64,000 nucleotides of DNA, taken from NCBI RefSeq assembly GCF_900111245.1, contig NZ_FOGO01000004.1, positions 126,496-190,495 of the forward strand. Reading direction: 5' to 3'. Below, piece by piece: positions 61,132 to 64,000 of this stretch (position 1 is its first letter; each line of letters starts with the position of its first letter). Source of the DNA: Streptomyces qinglanensis (lineage in GTDB: Bacteria > Actinomycetota > Actinomycetes > Streptomycetales > Streptomycetaceae). The position numbers were made by a program, and so were the translations under genes. The notes below the pieces were generated by a model. The model saw only the letters and a list, made by a program, of their open reading frames with translations. It did no database searches and had not been told where the DNA came from.

Positions 61132-62607
61132 ATGCCCGCATCCGCAACCACTGCCGGAGGCCCCCGCGGCCTCGCACTCGGCGTCATCGCCGCCGGGACC
61201 CTGATGATCATCCTGGACGGCTCCATCGTCACCGTGGCGCTCCCGGCCATCCAGCGTGACCTCGACTTCGCCGCCTCGCAGCTGAGTTGGGTCGTCAACG
61301 CCTACCTCGTCGCCTTCGGCAGCCTGCTGCTGCTCGCCGGCCGACTCGGCGACCTCCTCGGCCGCAAGCGGATGTTCCTCGCCGGGACCGGCGTCTTCAC
61401 CGCCGCTTCGCTGCTGGCCGGGCTCGCCACCACCCCCGCCGTCCTGCTGGCCGCCCGCTTCCTGCAGGGCGTCGGCAGCGCCATGGCGACCGCCGTCGGG
61501 CTCGGCATCCTCGTCACGCTCTACCCCGGGAGCAAGGAACGAGCGGGCGCCATAGCCGTCTTCAGCTTCACCGGCGCCGCCGGCGCCTCCATCGGCCAGG
61601 TCCTCGGCGGCGTCCTGACCGACCTGCTCACCTGGCACTGGATCTTCTTCATCAACCTGCCCATCGGCGCCCTCGTGTTCGCGTTCGCCCTCCCCTCGCT
61701 CCCGGCGGACGCCGGGAGCGGACTGCGGGCCGGGGCCGACGGCTGGGGCGCGCTCCTGATCACCTCGGGGCTGATGGCGGGCATCTACGGAGTCGTCAAC
61801 GCCACCGAACACGGCTGGGGTTCACCGCACACCCTGGTGCCCGCGCTCGCAGGCGCCGCCCTCCTGGCGGGCTTCGCGCGGCGCCAGGTCCGGGCCCGCA
61901 CCCCGCTGATGCCGCCGCGCGTGCTGCGCTCGCGCAGCGTGGCCGTGGCGAACCTCGTGCAGATGCTGATGGTCGCGGCCCTCTTCTCCTTCCAGCTCCT
62001 GCTCGCCCTCTACCTGCAGAACGTCCTCGAATACGGCGCCGCCCGCACCGGCATCGCCATGCTGCCCGCCGCCCTGGTCATCGGAGCGGTCTCGCTCGGC
62101 GCCTCAGCGCGGCTGACCGCGCGGTACGGGGAACGCGCCGTGCTGCTGACCGGGATCGCGCTGCTGATCGGCGTGCTCGGACTGCTCGTCCGGCTACCGG
62201 TGCACGCGCACTACGCCACCGACCTGCTGCCCGTGATGCTGCTCGCGGCGGGCTTCGGCCTGGCTCTGCCCGCCCTCACCTCGCTGGGCATGAGCGGCGC
62301 CGACGAGAGCGACGCCGGACTGGCCTCCGGGCTGTTCAACACCACCCAGCAGATCGGCATGGCGCTCGGCGTCGCCACCCTCTCCACCCTGGCGGCCGCC
62401 CGAACCGACACCCTGACCGCCGCCGGCAGCTCCCGCGCCGCCGCACTGACGGGGGGCTACCACGCGGCCTTCGCCACCGGGGCCGGGCTGCTCGTCCTGG
62501 CGTTCGTCCTCGCGTTCGCGGCGCTGCGCAAGCCCGTATCCGAAGGCGGCACCCCCGCGGCACCGGCCCCGGAACCGGTCGCCGCCGCGGAGCAACCCGC
62601 GAACTGA
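61132..62607 (+). CDS. MFS drug efflux transporter (DHA2, 14 TM)
   Basis: This 491-residue membrane protein has about 14 hydrophobic segments. Diagnostic motifs are LDGSIVTVALPAIQRDL in helix 1, GRLGDLLGRKRMFLAG in the loop after helix 2 and GAAGASIGQVLGGVLT, the antiporter motif. This places it with EmrB/QacA-type proton-coupled exporters. The ATG at 61132 follows GAGAGG. It is divergent from the MarR gene and followed after 38 bp by the F420-type oxidoreductase gene, so export and reduction may act on the same compound. Confidence 0.9.
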   Translation: MPASATTAGGPRGLALGVIAAGTLMIILDGSIVTVALPAIQRDLDFAASQLSWVVNAYLVAFGSLLLLAGRLGDLLGRKRMFLAGTGVFTAASLLAGLATTPAVLLAARFLQGVGSAMATAVGLGILVTLYPGSKERAGAIAVFSFTGAAGASIGQVLGGVLTDLLTWHWIFFINLPIGALVFAFALPSLPADAGSGLRAGADGWGALLITSGLMAGIYGVVNATEHGWGSPHTLVPALAGAALLAGFARRQVRARTPLMPPRVLRSRSVAVANLVQMLMVAALFSFQLLLALYLQNVLEYGAARTGIAMLPAALVIGAVSLGASARLTARYGERAVLLTGIALLIGVLGLLVRLPVHAHYATDLLPVMLLAAGFGLALPALTSLGMSGADESDAGLASGLFNTTQQIGMALGVATLSTLAAARTDTLTAAGSSRAAALTGGYHAAFATGAGLLVLAFVLAFAALRKPVSEGGTPAAPAPEPVAAAEQPAN

Positions 62608-62645
62608 CAGCCGACCTCCCGTCCCATCGCCCCGAAGGAACCGCC

Positions 62646-63104
62646 ATGCCCGGACCCGCCCCCCGCCCGCTCACCGACCCCGAGCTCGACCGGCTCCTCT
62701 CCGAGCAGCAGTTCGGCACGCTGGCCAGCGTCCGCAGCAGCGGTCACCCGCACCTGACCACGGTGCTGTACCGCTGGGACACGGCAGCACGCGTCCTGCG
62801 GATCTCCACCACCCGCGACCGCCTCAAGCCCCGGCACTTCCGCGCCGACCCGCACGCGGCCCTGCACGTGAGCCGCGACGTGTGGACCTTCGCGGTCGCC
62901 GAGGGCGAGGCCGAGGTCTCCCAGCCGACCACCGTGCCGGGCGACGCCGTCGGCCGCGAGCTCGCCGCCATGGCCGGCGGCTTCGCCACCCCGGAGGACG
63001 AGGAGAGGTTCCTGGCCGAAGCCGTCCAGGAACGGCGTGTCGTCATCCGCCTCCGGGTGTCCCGGCTCTACGGCACCGCGCTCGATGTCGGGGGCGCCGG
63101 CTGA
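62646..63104 (+). CDS. PPOX-class F420/FMN-dependent oxidoreductase
   Basis: This 152-residue split beta-barrel protein begins with helix LTDPELDRLLSEQQFGTLASV, then SGHPHLTTVLYRWD, RISTTRDRLKPRHFRADPHAALHV and VWTFAVAEGEAEV, the pattern of F420-binding PPOX proteins. These reduce small compounds using F420H2, a cofactor made by actinobacteria. The ATG at 62646 follows GAAGGAA. It is likely cotranscribed with the MFS gene under MarR control. Its substrate may be the pump substrate, but that is inference. Confidence 0.85.
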   Translation: MPGPAPRPLTDPELDRLLSEQQFGTLASVRSSGHPHLTTVLYRWDTAARVLRISTTRDRLKPRHFRADPHAALHVSRDVWTFAVAEGEAEVSQPTTVPGDAVGRELAAMAGGFATPEDEERFLAEAVQERRVVIRLRVSRLYGTALDVGGAG

Positions 63105-63193
63105 CCCGCACCGGGACGCGGCGGCCGGGGACGGCTGCGGATTTCTTCCGGCCCGGGCGATGAGTTTCGGTTCCGGACCCGCTCTGCCCCTGT

Positions 63194-63808
63194 ATGACAC
63201 GCATCATCGCCGACATCTCGGTCTCTCTGGACGGCTTCGTCACCGGCCCGGATCCCGGTCCCGACAACGGGCTGGGCACCGGTGGCGAGGCCCTGCACAC
63301 CTGGGCGTTCTCCGACGACCCCGAGGACCGCCGGGTGCTGCGCGAGGCGACCGCCCGCTCGGGCGCCGTCGTCCTCGGCCGACGGCTCTTCGACGTGGTC
63401 GACGGGCCCCACGGCTGGGACGACCGGACCGGCTACGGCGCCGGTGAGGTCGGCAAGCCCGCGTTCTTCGTCGTGACGAGTACGCCGCCGGAGTCGGTGC
63501 GGCTCACCGACCTCGACTGGACCTTCGTCACCACCGGCCTGTCCGACGCGGTCTCCGCCGCGCGCGCTCGCGCCGAGGAGGCGTCCTCGGACAGCGGCAG
63601 GGAGCTGGACGCATTTCTGATGGGCGGCGGCGCACTGGTCGGCTCGGCGCTCGACGCCGGGCTGGTCGATGTGCTGCAACTGCACCTCGCACCCGTCGTG
63701 CTGGGTTCCGGGACGCCGCTGTTCACCGGCGGGACGCCACGCACGCTGGTGCAGCGCGCCGTGACCGCGACCTCGACCGCGACGCATCTGACCTACGACG
63801 TCCGCTGA
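63194..63808 (+). CDS. dihydrofolate reductase-family protein (RibD C-terminal fold)
   Basis: This 204-residue protein has TRIIADISVSLDGFVTGPD at the N-terminus, SGAVVLGRRLFDVVDG, AFFVVTSTPPE and LDAFLMGGGALVGSALDAGLVDVLQLHLAPVVLGSG, which are the DHFR-like landmarks of stand-alone YwjB/YyaP-type proteins. It probably reduces a folate- or pterin-like or other small molecule with NADPH. It starts 89 bp after the F420 gene; a weak ribosome site precedes the ATG. It could belong to the same transcript. It is a different subfamily from the reductase at 22386-23207. Confidence 0.85.
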   Translation: MTRIIADISVSLDGFVTGPDPGPDNGLGTGGEALHTWAFSDDPEDRRVLREATARSGAVVLGRRLFDVVDGPHGWDDRTGYGAGEVGKPAFFVVTSTPPESVRLTDLDWTFVTTGLSDAVSAARARAEEASSDSGRELDAFLMGGGALVGSALDAGLVDVLQLHLAPVVLGSGTPLFTGGTPRTLVQRAVTATSTATHLTYDVR

Positions 63809-64000
63809 CGGCCACCGGCCTCGGGCCTCAGGACGGGTCCAGGAGCCCGGCGAGCGCGCCGCGACTGCGCTGCAGCGCGTCGGCTCCGTACCGCTGCCGG
63901 CAGCGCCCGCGTTCCTGGACCTGTTGCACCGTGCACACGAGGCGGAGCCGTCGGCGTCACCCTGAGTTGCCGCCGCGGGCAGGGCCGGTGGCCGACGCGG
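63809..64000. other. right edge of the window
   Basis: No gene is supported. A minus-strand frame ending at 63828 reads VCTVQQVQERGRCRQRYG and then a Leu/Gly-rich end, but a stop interrupts it near 63960. It may be noise or the end of a degraded gene. Confidence 0.35.

Noticed and set aside
63828..63960. Partial minus-strand gene at the right edge
   Set aside because: An in-frame stop interrupts it within about 45 codons and there is no recognisable domain.

Overview
The window is a very GC-rich actinomycete chromosome segment and almost certainly Streptomyces or a close relative. GTG starts are frequent, purine-rich ribosome sites are common, and the gene order fadB-fadA-rnd-regulator-DUF3000-hemE ... 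hemY-hemQ and sir-zinc ribbon-cysH-cysC-cysD-cysN is typical of Streptomyces. All calls come from reading the sequence and recalling families; no database search was run.

Layout. 1-4.9 kb: a membrane glycosyltransferase, then a translationally coupled pair made of a WXG100-like protein and a large helical protein. 5-11.8 kb (minus strand): fatty acid beta-oxidation genes (multifunctional enzyme and thiolase), RNase D, an orphan LuxR-type regulator and a DUF3000 protein. 11.8-16.8 kb: haem synthesis (hemE, hemY, hemQ) with a pyridine nucleotide-disulfide oxidoreductase on the other strand; HemQ carries the residues of the coproporphyrin-dependent route. 16.8-26.4 kb: housekeeping and exported enzymes (secreted S33 peptidase, PTH2, Tat-exported PhoX-like protein, ZapE-like ATPase, reductase, MurC, MsrB). 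26.7-34.2 kb: an MFS pump behind four 11-bp repeats, a dihydrolipoamide dehydrogenase divergent from a LysR regulator, a SAV2148-type HEPN protein and a secreted subtilase.

34.3-44.1 kb holds one sulfur-assimilation block read on the minus strand. In transcription order it contains a 27-residue leader peptide, ferredoxin-sulfite reductase, a small zinc ribbon, APS reductase, APS kinase, both ATP sulfurylase subunits, a sulfonate-type ABC transporter and a sirohydrochlorin chelatase that would supply sirohaem iron insertion for the reductase. Several junctions overlap by 1-14 bp, which implies translational coupling.

44-49.4 kb: a membrane protein, a GNAT enzyme, an ABC-class ATPase divergent from an MFS protein across an 11-bp repeat array, and an SRPBCC protein. 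49.4-58.6 kb is the accessory island: a frameshifted DDE transposase is joined to a 5'-truncated IS66 transposase. Next to them, on the minus strand, lie a WXG100-like gene, a 1398-residue RHS polymorphic toxin with a distinct roughly 102-residue C-terminal toxin tip, and an AT-richer putative immunity gene. 58.6-63.8 kb: a tyrosine phosphatase-like protein, a Mut7-C RNase, an acylphosphatase, a MarR-controlled MFS/F420-oxidoreductase module and a DHFR-like reductase.

The most interesting parts are the RHS toxin/immunity locus, the cysteine-operon leader peptide, the opening WXG100-like two-gene module, and several tandem-repeat arrays placed at promoters or gene ends.
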